Assembly (NCBI GenBank): GCA_964007475.1
Contig: OZ023273.1
Coordinates: 47,245,525-47,309,524, forward strand
Direction: 5' to 3'
DNA: 64,000 nucleotides
From: Hybos culiciformis
Taxonomy: Eukaryota > Arthropoda > Insecta > Diptera > Hybotidae
The position numbers were made by a program, and so were the translations under genes. Below the pieces are notes generated by a model that saw nothing but the letters and a program-made list of their open reading frames with translations, was not told where the DNA came from and did not search any database. Each line of letters begins with the position of its first letter. The first letter of the stretch is position 1. Shown piece after piece: positions 27,308-39,090 of this stretch.

Positions 27308-29033
27308 CCAATATACTGTTTTAATGCGTAGGGGAGAGGTAGTTGCAAAGAGAGAATATATTTTCTTCTCATTTTTTCTCATTTTTTTTTTTGTATTTGG
27401 CTGCATTGAAATATTGTGAGAGATATTATGTTTGTTTAGGTATTACGTAATATTCAATACGAAACATCTAAATGATTTCATTATATACGCTGATGCATCT
27501 AAATTTTTTCATTATTTACGCAGATGCATCTAAATCATTGCATGTGTATTGACGCATATAATACTCCATTTAGTGATCTAAATTCTATAGCACTAAATAC
27601 AACATAACGATCCCCAACGCATTAAAAAATATTACAAATTTAATTTTCTTCAATTCAGTTATGAAATTTAAATTTAAGGCTAAGTACAAATTTGCATATT
27701 CGATCATAAATTTGAAACAAAAAAATAATTAGACACCAGCTATATACCGCCGATTATTTTTAAAAATATGTACAATCTATCTACATTATGAATTTCTGTG
27801 GCCGAGGTATACACCTAATATTCTTCATAATAAATTTTCTTTGCATCATCGCTACTAGTTATTTAACTTCAAATTCATTATATTAATTTTAATCTGACCA
27901 TAAAATCTATATATTTGCGTAAAATTAATTTCTGCCTCTCCTATTGTTTGACATCGTTTAAATCAAAAATTAACTCACGAAATACCTACAACATCAATAT
28001 AGGTTAATGGACTAAAAAAAACAAAAAAAAATTAAAATGCGAATAAAGTCTACATAAAGTTAAAATGTGAATATAATCATTAAAATGTAAAACACCCACA
28101 ATTTTTTATTTTTTATTTTTTTTTCATCTTTTCTAAATATATAATTTTAAGGTCCTTGTTCTCAGTGTGTCTGAACCTAAAATCCTTTTACAAATTAATC
28201 AATCTCAAGGAAAAAAAAGTTCAAAGCCATTCAGTGTCTATATTATTAAACGTTTTTTCTTTATATTTTGGAAAAAAGAAAAACAACCCAAATGAATGAT
28301 ATTGTTGTAAAATAAAATCAGTATGTATATGAAAAAAAAAAAACAAATTTAAAATAAGGTTAACGGCATACGCACAAAATTGTCCTTGTCAGATTTCATT
28401 ATCCTTTATAAAAGCATCAAGGATAAAAAAAATAAAAATAAAATTAAAATTAATTTTGTTTTTTTTTTTTTATAAAAAATTTTGCAGACATTTAATAGTA
28501 AAAATAAAATTCAGAACACACTTACCGCACAAAAATAATATGTACATTTACATTTTTATGTATATAAAAATCAATAAAGTCAAAAATTATATACAAATGT
28601 ATAGCTAAAATTGATGCTTCATATTATATACAAATTTTCAACTATATATAAGTCTAAGAAACGTCAGTAATGAAGAACACTCCAAGTATTATAAAATCAA
28701 ATAAGAAAATCTATGTGTTTCTGTACATTGCATACATATACAGTATATATTATAGTATGCTATGATATACTATGCAATGACTATGAATAAAAATTGTCTA
28801 AAAATTTCATAATAGTATAATAAATGTAGGTAACTAGGGATTTCAGTTACACAAGTAATAACATAGAATTAGAAAAAAAAAAAGATAAAAGATTCGAAAA
28901 CAGAGTTCAGTAAGACATTATAGTACAGATTGATATAGATTTAGTGATACATAAGATATTAGTGGTATATAAGATATTAGGGTTGTTAAAATTAGACCTC
29001 TAAACTTATCTTTATGTTAGAAAGTTTAGTAAA
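27308..29033. other. AT-rich DNA; no gene recognised
   Basis: No gene or bounded element recognised. At 27476-27560 the phrase GATGCATCTAAAT recurs two or three times within about 60 bp, a small degenerate tandem array. Confidence 0.5.
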
Positions 29034-29034
29034 A

Positions 29035-29253
29035 CCATAGATTAAGAATACAGAAAGGTGGGAAGCTTCATACAACATTATTTTTGGTATTTTTATGTGA
29101 ATGTGTGAGTAAAACAAAATAAAATACGTGATGATTATCAATATATGAAAAGAATTTTATTTAGTTTTTCTAACACATTCACATAAAAATACCAAAAAAG
29201 GCTGAAAAAATGTTGTATGAAGTTTCCAATCTTTCTGTATTCTTAATCTATGG
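29035..29253. mobile_element. Palindromic MITE with CCATAGATT termini
   Basis: A perfect terminal inverted repeat of at least 23 bp (CCATAGATTAAGAATACAGA and onward at 29035, reverse complement ending at 29253) extends with few mismatches through an inner arm. There GGTATTTTTATGTGAATGTG pairs with its complement near 29170-29195. TAAAA lies on both sides (29030-29034 and 29254-29258), a possible target duplication. Non-coding. Superfamily not assigned. Confidence 0.75.
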
Positions 29254-29258
29254 TAAAA

Positions 29259-32200
29259 CTTAAGTAAAATATAGAAAAAAATTATTCATTTCGTAAACCT
29301 ATAAAATATTTTTTCGAAAATTTTATCTATTTATTTAAGTATCTTTTATTTGTATCTTCATATAATGTAGTAATAATCGCAATTTTTTTAGCGGAAAATT
29401 TTTCATAGAACAACCATGGTCACCACACCACCATGATAAATTAAAAAGAAAAAAATACTACAAATTCATTTTTTATGTAGACGAGTATTCTATTCACCAA
29501 ACGCTCAATGATAACGTTTTTTTTTTTGGTTTGAATCAGATAAATAAAATTAGGTGAAAGAGTGTTAATTTTCAGCACACACTTAAGGCTTTAATTTTTG
29601 GTTTATGTATAATGCGATTTAAAAATAAATAAACAACAAAATTTTAAACAAGATTTTATTTGCTATTTTTGATCCAAAAATATAATTCTATGATAGTCCT
29701 TCCTTTGCTTAAAATATCTACATTATATTGCAGTAAGTACATGTCGATTTTGGTAGAACTACAATTCCGTTCGAATACATTATTGTCATACAGACATTAT
29801 AGCAAGTCCATATAATTAAAAATTTAAATTTGAATCACAAATTCATTTTTTTATTTTGCGTCTAAATTTACTGTAACCATATTTAACTTTTAATTAAATA
29901 AAAATGAAAAATATTTTTTACCAAAGTAGACTTTTCTAAATAATTAGGGGAAAACTTGGGAAACTATATAGACAATTATATTCTATGTATTTGAACAAAA
30001 ACTTTATTTGGTTACAAATGACATTTCAAATGAATGAATCTTTTATAAATATATTCATAATTAACTATGTTATTACACATGTATTGCTTCCAAATTGTTT
30101 CTATACACTATTAGGCCATTTAAATTAAAGAAAATCAATCAATCTAGCTAGAGACAATTTGTAGGGAATTTTTTTATTATTTCGTCTACCATTTGTAAAT
30201 TTTTTATAAGTTCATTGGAATGGAAATTGGTATAGATATTTAAAAAAAATTATTTTTTAAATATTATATAAAAACATTTAACGTAGGCACACTTCGTCTC
30301 ATTGGAATGGGTCAGACATATAGACATTATGGTTCTTGAACTTACAAATTATATATACCTTCATTTCTTCGAAAAAAAAACATTGATTTCAATATATCTA
30401 CATTATATGTTATATGTATATTTTATGTCGATATACATATGTACAATGTATGTACAGTTCATACATACTTAAATGTGTAGCTAGAAAAAAAACAATTTAT
30501 AAATATTTTATAGATTCAGATTAGCATTAGATGATGGTAAATTTAAGAATTCTATACAAATATATATGTAAATGATATAGGGAGTCTTTATTAGAAAAGA
30601 ATTTGAAATATATTTTTGGCCTTATCACATTAAATTGGTTATCTACCTTTCAAATTAATTTTTTTTTAATATCATAATGTCATTATTTTATTTTATATTT
30701 TATTTTATATTCCATCAAAACGCTTAGAATCGTCAAATATAACATTTTGTTGTTGCGGCACTCCAAAAGTGATACGCTTTTTCTTGAGTTCATATTTTGA
30801 TATTCTGATTCTGATCAGTCATGAGATTGAACTAAACTACATATAAATTATATAAATGAAATTTCGGAATGGTAAATAAGAATAAAGTAAGAGACAAAAG
30901 TAGAAGATAAAGATGATCGATCGAGAAGTTAAACTTTAATTCGCCTAAAAATTATGGTTGGTAATTTTCGAGATTGAAATTAATGTCTATTAACAAATTA
31001 ACAAGGGATGATGTTGCTTTGATTACAACTGGTTAATACAACTAGTCTTGCGTGCAAAAAAAATTTCGGTACACATCATTAGTAAAAGCCTATAACTAAT
31101 TTTTTGTGTTCTTTTATTACCAAACAATTAGGTTCTTTTATTTGAAATTTAGACCAGATTGCATTGAATATAGATATGTATAGAAAGATTTTCGACAGGC
31201 TTAAATGGAAAAGATCTTATCGATCGCCATACTTTATAATAATACATAAGCGTTTTAAAATTATTTCTCTTGTTGTTTCTAATAATGTCAATTTAAAACT
31301 GGTTAATTATTTATAAAATCAGTGTTTGCTTAATATTTGTTTATTTTTAGATTATTTAGTATAATTTAAAATATTTAAGAAGAGAATTTTATAAATCAGA
31401 TTGCATTGGCGAAAAAAATTCTTGAAAATTATTGGCACTATATGTATAAAATTCAATCACCAGCGCATCATACTCAACAAAAATTCCATGTCTGTATTAT
31501 ACATAAATATCTACTTATTAAATATCATATACTTATTGTACACACATATATTCCACGTATTGAATATATTTATATATGTATTATAGCTACATAATGTATA
31601 ATATCATTTGCGAAATATCTAATCTAAATATAATCCCTGCGTGGGAGTTGCTTTCTCGTTAGCTCGAACCTACAGCTACCAATTGTCACGATATTGTTTA
31701 TAAAATAAACTTTGTTTTATTCTTTGCTAATAAATACATATCCGTAGGACATAGGTTCTATTATGTTCTAAAAAACAATCAAATTATTACAGAAAAAAGT
31801 TTGAAAACCTGTACATTATATATTTATTGATAACGTTGAAACAAACAGACCTATACGTATACTTATGACAAAAATTATGTCACTATATTTTCATCAATTT
31901 TTATAACTTATCTTATCATCTTTTCCAGATGTTTGAGTTTACTATTTAATAACTGAACCAACTTTTTTCTGAATACTTAAAAAAGTGTTTAAATGGTAAT
32001 AAATTTACTATGTATTTACATTTTTATTTGAAATAGTTAAAATTTGAATAAAATTTTCGTTTTTTCGCTATAAATAAAGCGAAAAAATATATTTCCCTAG
32101 TATAAAATAAGTAATTTTTATCTACCTACTCTTTCTTGTCTCGTACATAATATCTAAAAATCATAAAAAAAACGAAGTGTAAGCTACCAAAAAATGATTA

Positions 32201-32623
32201 AAAACATAAAATGTAAACAAATAAACAAATTTATAGAATCAAAAAATAACTACATATACATATCCCTATCCCTCCCTATAATAATAATAATATTTTTTTT
32301 CAATATAAATAAACATAATAAACATTAACATTATTATTATATTATACACAAAATACCTACCTCTACCTAATATACCTATGAGTAATATAAACAAAAAAAT
32401 TAATTTATATGTTGAGACAGTATTATTTTGAGAGTCTGAATGTATCGATGTGAAAAAAAGAAATTGAAGAAAGAATTTATTGTAAATAATGAAATTTTTT
32501 TCATTTTTAAATTAATTTATTTTTTGAGTTTTATTATTAAAATTCTTTTTTTTTTATTATTATTTCCAGATCACTCATAAAAATCCAGTTATACCTATGT
32601 TAGGTATTTATGTTGATTAACAA
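29259..32623. other. Intergenic AT-rich DNA upstream of the F-box gene
   Basis: No gene recognised over most of this stretch. Near the right end, a pyrimidine tract and AG at 32568-32569 form a plausible splice acceptor. An untranslated exon of the F-box gene could then begin at 32570 and run into the coding start at 32624; its upstream partner is not identifiable. Confidence 0.5.
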
Positions 32624-34532
32624 ATGGTTTCTAAAACTCTAAATGATTTACCACCTGAGGTAAGAAGTTTAATTGGTTCAGCAGCAGAGATATTTTAGAT
32701 CACTTTAATAATAAATTTAATGTATTTTTTTTTTTTAATTTTTAGTTATTGATTAAAATTTTTCGATATCTCAATTTCGGTGACATTCAAATTGCATCAC
32801 TTGTATGCCAAAAATGGTTTGAAATTTTAAAACTTGAAGAATTTTTATCTAAATTTCAAATAAAACTTATTGGCTGTATGATTAATGATGAATGTGAACC
32901 AGCCGAGTTATTCTTGAAAACATCACGAACATATCGAAATATTTACTTGAAGGGTGTACACTTGGGAAATTGTGAGAAATTTTTCGAGAAATTAAGTAAA
33001 TCTGTGCATTCAGTGAAATTACGACTCAACAAAGAAGAATGCTTTCAAATCTTAGAAAAAATGACACAACTTCAAGAATTAATATGGTACGACTTGTGGA
33101 TGGTTTATGGCCAAGAATATTATCGAAAATTTGAATACTTATTGGTAAATAGTAATGTGTCATCAAATTTAAAATTACTTTATTTAGATGCTATTATGAA
33201 TAAATTACCTGAAGAACCAATTCAGATGCTATTTGAGAAGAATGCTGATACAATGAAATCATTTGAATTTAGTTTTCGAGAGTCTAATCCAGAATTTTGG
33301 AATAAATTGGCTTCAATAAAAGATTTGAAATTAGTGGAATTTAAATGTAATAGCAGGCAAATAATGAATCAATGGAGTCACCCGTTACCTGAATTTCGAA
33401 ATTTCTTGTTCTCTCAAATTAAGCTTAAATCATTAGAAATCAATGGGCCAGTTTATATTACAGACAAGGATATTAATTTAATATCAAAAAATTTAATTCA
33501 TTTAGAAAGTTTACGCTTAAATTTTTGCCCAAACTTAACCGATCAATGCTTATTACCATTGATGAATTTGAAAAAATTAAATATTTTAGAGTTATCAAAT
33601 ATGAGAGGTAATGAAGGTACAACAACTTTAACAAATGAAGCTATAGCAAAATTTTTTTGTAATAATGAAATTGGAAAGGATTTCAAGGAATTATATTTAA
33701 AGCATATGCCTTTAAATGATGATGATATGATAAAAATATGTGAAAATGTTCCAAATCTAAGAATTTTAGATATTTCTTTGGAGAGACATTATGCCGAAAG
33801 TACATTGACAGATAGAACTGTTCAAGCAATTATTAAAAACTTGAAATTTTTGCGGGAATTAAACCTGAAAGGAATTCACAAGGTAAATAATTTTTAAAGT
33901 TTTTATTCTTAGTCAAATTATTTAATTAATTATTAAAAGTATAATTTTTTATGCTTATTGTCTTTATTGGATATCCTCAAAAAGATGGCGTTAAGATTTG
34001 CGCTCGTATAATTCCCTCAAGCTTCAATAAACTAATTTTCGAATGAACTAATTTTCGAATGAACTAATTCTCAATATATCAGCCTCCTTGTTAAAAAAAC
34101 ATGATGCTTTATAATAAAATAGAAAATAATTCATGTAAACTTCCAACTATTCTGGAGAACTAATAATTTTTATAATTCCAGATTACAGATTATGGTTTAA
34201 GTGGAGCGAATAATGGAGACTGGACTCAAGCAGGACAACAAATTTCAGAATTAAAAGGATTGAAAATATTGAATTTAACTAATTGTTCGCAAATTACCAA
34301 TTATTCCTTAATTAATAGCTTTATGTTTTTAGAATTACGAAAATTATTGTTAGGAAGAAATTATAATATTACTACAAAGGGTGTGCGAACTGTTGTAAGA
34401 AATTGTCCCTCTCTAGAGAAAATTAAATTTTCCGGCAAAAAGATCTCAGATTCTGTCGTTACAAAATATTTATATAGATTTAAGAAAAATCATGTTCAGA
34501 ATACATTTTTTATTGACAAATCTGGAAATTAA
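32624..34532 (+). CDS. F-box and leucine-rich-repeat protein, three coding exons
   Basis: Exons 32624-32659, 32746-33882 and 34182-34532 are joined at GT-AG introns in phase 0 and give a protein of about 507 residues. Residues about 7-45 form a clear F-box (LNDLPPELLIKIFRYLNFGD followed by IQIASLVCQKWFE). The first intron splits it, so the twelve-codon first exon is needed to complete the motif; its ATG gives a normal short N-terminus. The rest consists of leucine-rich repeats of the cysteine-containing/AMN1 type, e.g. HLESLRLNFCPNLTDQCL and LKILNLTNCSQITNYSL. F-box/LRR proteins bind Skp1 through the F-box and present substrates to SCF ubiquitin ligases through the repeats; the substrate here is unknown. 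A polyadenylation signal AATAAA lies at 34702-34707, 170 bp past the stop. The exact orthologue is not assigned. Confidence 0.9.
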
Positions 34533-35504
34533 ATTATAATTGTAACAAAATATAAATTAAGTGCTTATTTATGTTTCAATTATATAAAAAAAAAAAATCT
34601 AGAAGTTTTATTACCGTAAAGATATTTATTTACATTATGTATGATTGTGCTAAAAAATTTATTAAATAGATTCGTTGTAACTATTTCATGAAAATTGTAG
34701 CAATAAAGTTAATTTATTTAAAAATAAAAAATAATTTATTTTCGAACTTAAAAACATGAATATTGTAGAACTTGAAATTTAGGGGAATACAATGTAAAAT
34801 ATACGTAAGGCCATGATAGAGAATATTTTTCTTTTATGGAATAGATCAATACCAACACAAATTATAAGCTCTAGATACCTATTATACCTAATTTATCTTA
34901 AATTTAAAAAAAAATTCTAATTTGTTTTAAAAAAATATCTAGATATCGTACCCTAACTCTATTAGATGTTTTGGACAAAAAAGTTCAGTTAATAATAAAA
35001 AATTTAAAATGTTTTTTTTTATTCTCCATTTTAAAAATTATTTTTTTTTACTGAAACTAAAAAATTTATTATTTATTAATTTATATTCACTGTTAATTTC
35101 TTTTTAAATTAATAAAACTAAAAAAAAAAGCGAACAAAAAACACTACCGACCGAAATAGGGAACAAAAATTTGAAAACTATTAGGAATTTTTGTTATACC
35201 TACGAAACTTTTTGTTTACTTTTCAATTACACGGCTGATTGCCTTAGGTTAAGGAATAGATATATTATTTATATATTTATAAGACCATAACAGTTTATTA
35301 GTCCGATTTACATCTCGTTTAATTTTAATTTGCCTTGGTTTTAAATGTATTTAGTATACCTAGAATCTAGATAATTGAAAATGTATTAAAAAAAAGAAGG
35401 TAGGTGATTTCCGGTAAATAACTAAGGCACCTGACTGCCTGCATTACTTTTAATTACCGTTTGTGGAAATTTATATATGATTAAAAAAAAAAGATACTCT
35501 TATG
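34533..35504. other. 3' UTR of the F-box gene and intergenic DNA
   Basis: The 3' UTR probably ends shortly after the AATAAA at 34702-34707. Beyond that nothing is recognised up to the tRNA gene. Confidence 0.6.
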
Positions 35505-35577
35505 TGTTTCCGCCCGGGTTCGAACCGGGGACCTTGTGCGTGTGAAGCACACGTGATAACCACTACACTACGGAAAC
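35505..35577 (-). tRNA. tRNA-Val (anticodon CAC)
   Basis: Seventy-three bases fold as a full cloverleaf on the minus strand. The acceptor stem is GTTTCCG with CGGAAAC and discriminator A; the anticodon stem TGTGC/GCACA carries the loop TTCACAC (anticodon CAC); the T arm CCCGG(TTCGAAC)CCGGG contains an intact B box. A run of T downstream on the minus strand (about 35480-35490) supplies the RNA polymerase III terminator. It reads GUG valine codons. Confidence 0.97.
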
Positions 35578-35761
35578 GTGTCAGCGTACTGGTCAAATAA
35601 TTAATAATAACTTTTCCTTCGATTTTAAAATTCATTTTTATTATCGACGGCATCTGTTATTCGGTTTAAGTACTAGTATGGTATTAATGTGGATTAATGA
35701 AAATAAGACCAATTTGTACTTAATTTATTCAATAATTTTGTATGAACTTAAATTTATTTGT

Positions 35762-36372
35762 GACTAGTCGAAATACCCGGCTTCGCACGGTAGTCCCGAA
35801 CTTATATTAATATCAAAACGCGTTAATCCAGATTTCGTGCACTAAAAAAACAGATTTTCAAAATTTGTTAAATAGCCACTTCCCCGGTGCCTTAACACAT
35901 CCAGTCTTCTAAATAGTCGATTCGGGTCCAACCCTATAATATTTTATCGGAATATACCTAAATTGCAAAACCGCCTTCTAAGGTAGCCCCCGTCGATGCC
36001 TCAGATCCAAAATATAACCAATCGGGTCTCGAGACTCCTTATTTTCAAAATTTTAAAATTTCGAAATTTGTTGTATAGCCCCCCAATTGAGCCTTGGGAC
36101 GGTTGGGGGCATTTCAACATCCAGTTTTTTAAATAGGCTTTTCGGGTCCAGCGGTACTATATTTTATTGGAATATACCTATATTTCAAAACCGACTTCTA
36201 AGGTAGCGCCCCCGCCGGGGCTTCGGATCAAAATTTCTAGTACCCTATAACCATCTCGGGCCCCAATGATACTTAAGTTCAAAATTTCAGCTAAATCGGT
36301 CCAGCGGTTTAGGCGTGATTGAGGACAGAGAAACAGAGAAACAGAGAATTTTCATTTTTATTTATTAGATAA
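35762..36372. repeat. Dispersed repeat with CCGGCTTCGCACGG motif and internal 220-bp duplication
   Basis: The stretch opens with GACTAGTCGAAATACCCGGC followed by TTCGCACGG and closes with GGTCCAGCGGTTTAGGCGTG, GACAGAGAAACAGAG and TTTTTATTTATTAGATAATA. Phrases like these are common at the ends of dispersed repeats in many insect genomes; whether it is RTE-derived or Helitron-like I cannot tell. Internally, the block starting CCAGTCTTCTAAATAG at 35901 recurs at 36121 (CCAGTTTTTTAAATAG) and stays alignable through CTTCTAAGGTAGC, so two imperfect copies of about 220 bp lie head to tail. Confidence 0.7.
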
Positions 36373-36811
36373 TAAGAGGACAAACGCAAAATGTTACTTA
36401 CTAATTTCTATGTTCTACTAAAAACACTGTGTATATATATAACAAGAACATAATAAATAAATATAAACATATATATTATAAATATGAACATAAATTTTCA
36501 CTAGACCAACATTTGGTAGTTTTTTATTTATTTTATAAAGTTAAATTAGGTACTTTAAAATAATAATTTCGATGAGCAAACTTTAAAAAAATATTTATTC
36601 TCAAGTATGATTATTATTTATGTGCCTTGAGAAAAGCGAATTCACGAAAAAAAATTCATATTCAAATAAATGAATATGGTCACACCGTAATAAAAATTTC
36701 CCAAAAGGGGAAATTCTTAACTAGCAAAGACATACACCATTTGATTTTTTTATATATTCCTTGCGACAACTACTTTTAACAAATAGAAGTTTTGACAAAT
36801 AGCTAACATGT
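36373..36811. other. Intergenic AT-rich DNA between the repeat and tRNA-Val(AAC)
   Basis: Nothing recognised; no coding potential. Confidence 0.6.
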
Positions 36812-36884
36812 GTTTCCGTGGTGTAGCGGTTATCACATCCGCCTAACACGCGGAAGGTCCCCGGTTCGATCCCGGGCGGAAACA
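36812..36884 (+). tRNA. tRNA-Val (anticodon AAC)
   Basis: Seventy-three bases form a cloverleaf: acceptor GTTTCCG with CGGAAAC plus discriminator A, D arm with TGTAGCGGTTATCAC (A box), anticodon stem TCCGC/GCGGA with loop CTAACAC (anticodon AAC, wobble A presumably modified to inosine), and T arm CCCGG(TTCGATC)CCGGG (B box). A T-rich terminator follows at about 36891. The acceptor and T stems are the same as in the tRNA-Val(CAC) gene on the opposite strand 1.2 kb to the left. Confidence 0.97.
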
Positions 36885-38091
36885 TTTACTTTTTTTACAT
36901 AAATTCAAAATTATTTTAAACTAATTAATTTTACGGGAACTATACGATAGTTTTTTGTTTGAAAAAAAAATTAGCACTTAATCTTTCTTTGGAAACCCAT
37001 ATTTACAAATATAATTATATATAATATATAAAACATTTTAATATTCAACATCCATATTAAAGAGATGAAATATTATTTTATTTTTAAAAATCTTCATATG
37101 CTATATTTATTCAAAAATCTTTTAATGTGTAGGTATAAGAATTTAAACGAATCGATCGCAAAATAAATTAAAACTCAAATTTTCTTTTCAGATTCTTGCG
37201 ATCCGAATCATAGTTAATTTAATCTTTTAGTAGCTATCAGTTTTTTGTGGGTTTTGTCATTTTTATATAATCAAAATTAAATTTTTGATTTGTATTAAGG
37301 TTCAGACTTTAGGACCAAATAAAAATTTCAAATAAATTATTTCTTTGACGTTACAAAATTATAAGTTTTTCAAATGAATACAAATCAAAAATAAAATGTA
37401 AGTAATTGAAGGTCAAATTAGTACTTTTTAAAAATTTAAGTTATAATAGTTAAAATTAATAAATTGTATAATAAATATTTTTTGGGAGGATTCTAATTAG
37501 ATTTGTTATATATATTTTAAGCAGGAAATTGATGAAATTCTATTGCTATTTTATAATTGAAAACTGGTGGTTGGTCAGTGGGATTTCCGGTGCCAGCGTA
37601 TAGTTCGTTTTTTCATTTTTGATGGAAAAGGGACTAAAAACTACGATGACACCATTAAAACCAACATCGAAAGAAAAGATATAAGATTTAAGGATAGATG
37701 GTGTCATATCTGAATACGGGTTGGGTGTATTCCTAAAGGCATAAAGAAAAATTAATATCTAATTTGTACTTTTCCATTAAAAATTTATTAAAAACTCATG
37801 CATTTAATATTTTACTGCAAACAACTGATTGGATTCTTGATGTATACAAAATTTTCTCTAAAAGGGCGTAAATTTTCGTCCTTGCTTAGGGCGCAAGTTT
37901 GGAAAGTCCCGACTCTGGTTGTATACAGAAGAAAAATTTCTAACTTTTGCATTATTTTATGTTACTCTTATTATAATATAATAAATATAATAAAATTATT
38001 TAGTAAGACCTTACCTACCTATAAATATAATACCGTTATAAATATAATAATACGCACATCTTGATTTATTTATATTGTTCGAAAACATACG
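36885..38091. other. AT-rich intergenic DNA with a short foldback-core relic
   Basis: Mostly featureless. At about 37566-37598 the reverse complement of GGTTGGTCAGTGGGATTT matches the GC-rich core of the foldback element at 41207-41638 (AAATCCCACTGACCAACC). At 37860-37925 there is a less AT-rich patch of unknown origin. Confidence 0.5.
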
Positions 38092-39090
38092 AATATGCGC
38101 AACAGGGTCACTATCATTTTATGTATTCAATGTCCTGTTTTCAGAAATGTAAACAAAAATATTTTACCTACCTCAAAAAAATAAAACGTGTGTAAATAAA
38201 ACTATATATATTTCAAGCATATTTAAATTAATTATGTATAGCATCTATATACATAATGTATATGTTTAAAAGTATAAATACATATAATAATAGCTATATG
38301 CATGTATACTGCATGCGAGGCAAAGAAAAATGTACTTTTTTTTTCATCCTCAAGTCCTTATCCATATAATAAAACTTTTCCAGATGAATATTTTTAACAC
38401 CAACAGGTTGCATACTAAGAAAAGTGAAATTATATATTTTGGGTAAATAGAACATTAAAAAAAGCTTTTATATTTTACGTTTCGTTTTGATAGTACTAGG
38501 AGAGTGTTTTATACCTGTACTATATGTGCTATTGTACACATAATTTAATGTTACATTATGCATAATATTCACAATAAATTCAAATAAAATACTACAAAAT
38601 ATGTTTACAATTTTGCATTTAATTTAAATTTATTTAAAATAACGTTAGCATATATAACAATATTATCTACATAAAGTATGAAAAAAATAAAATTGGAATT
38701 AAAAAAAAATAAAAAGTTCTATTTTCCATTTCCATAAAAAACTACTATAGACAAGATTCGTATATTATTTTGTCACGGTCGATTTACCTATTTATTTTTA
38801 CACTTTCTTATTTGTATATACATACATGTACAACCTGTTGGAGTTATTTACCGTGATTTGTTTTTATATGAACATTTTTTTTTTATAAATGTGCTTAATA
38901 CATACTGTATTATCCTTTTACTCCGAATGATTCTTAAATATTAATAATAATAATAGTAATAGTAATAATAATAATATTAATAATAATATAAAGCTTTTCT
39001 TTAGGGAAGGGAATTTAATAATCTGGTTATCTTTGTCTCCAAAATATATTATGTACATAAATACTGATAGTGACCCTGTTGCGCATATTC
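38092..39090. mobile_element. TIR element of about 1 kb (GAATATGCGCAACAGGGTCA termini)
   Basis: Bases 38092-38117 and 39065-39090 are a perfect 26-bp inverted repeat beginning GAATATGCGCAACAGGGTCA. An inner inverted pair, CCAACAGGTTG near 38400 and CAACCTGTTGG near 38831, echoes part of the terminus. No transposase is visible. The interior is AT-rich and contains an ATA/GTA trinucleotide tract at about 38940-38992. If the true ends are the TGCGCAACAGGG boundaries, both are flanked by TA, as in Tc1/mariner elements; this is not decided. Confidence 0.7.

Noticed and set aside
27130..27372. Minus-strand frame of 80 codons
   Set aside because: It spans the hairpin at 27137-27307 and has no family resemblance.
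31401..31594. Two overlapping short plus-strand frames
   Set aside because: AT-driven, I/Y/H-rich composition and no splice context or homology.
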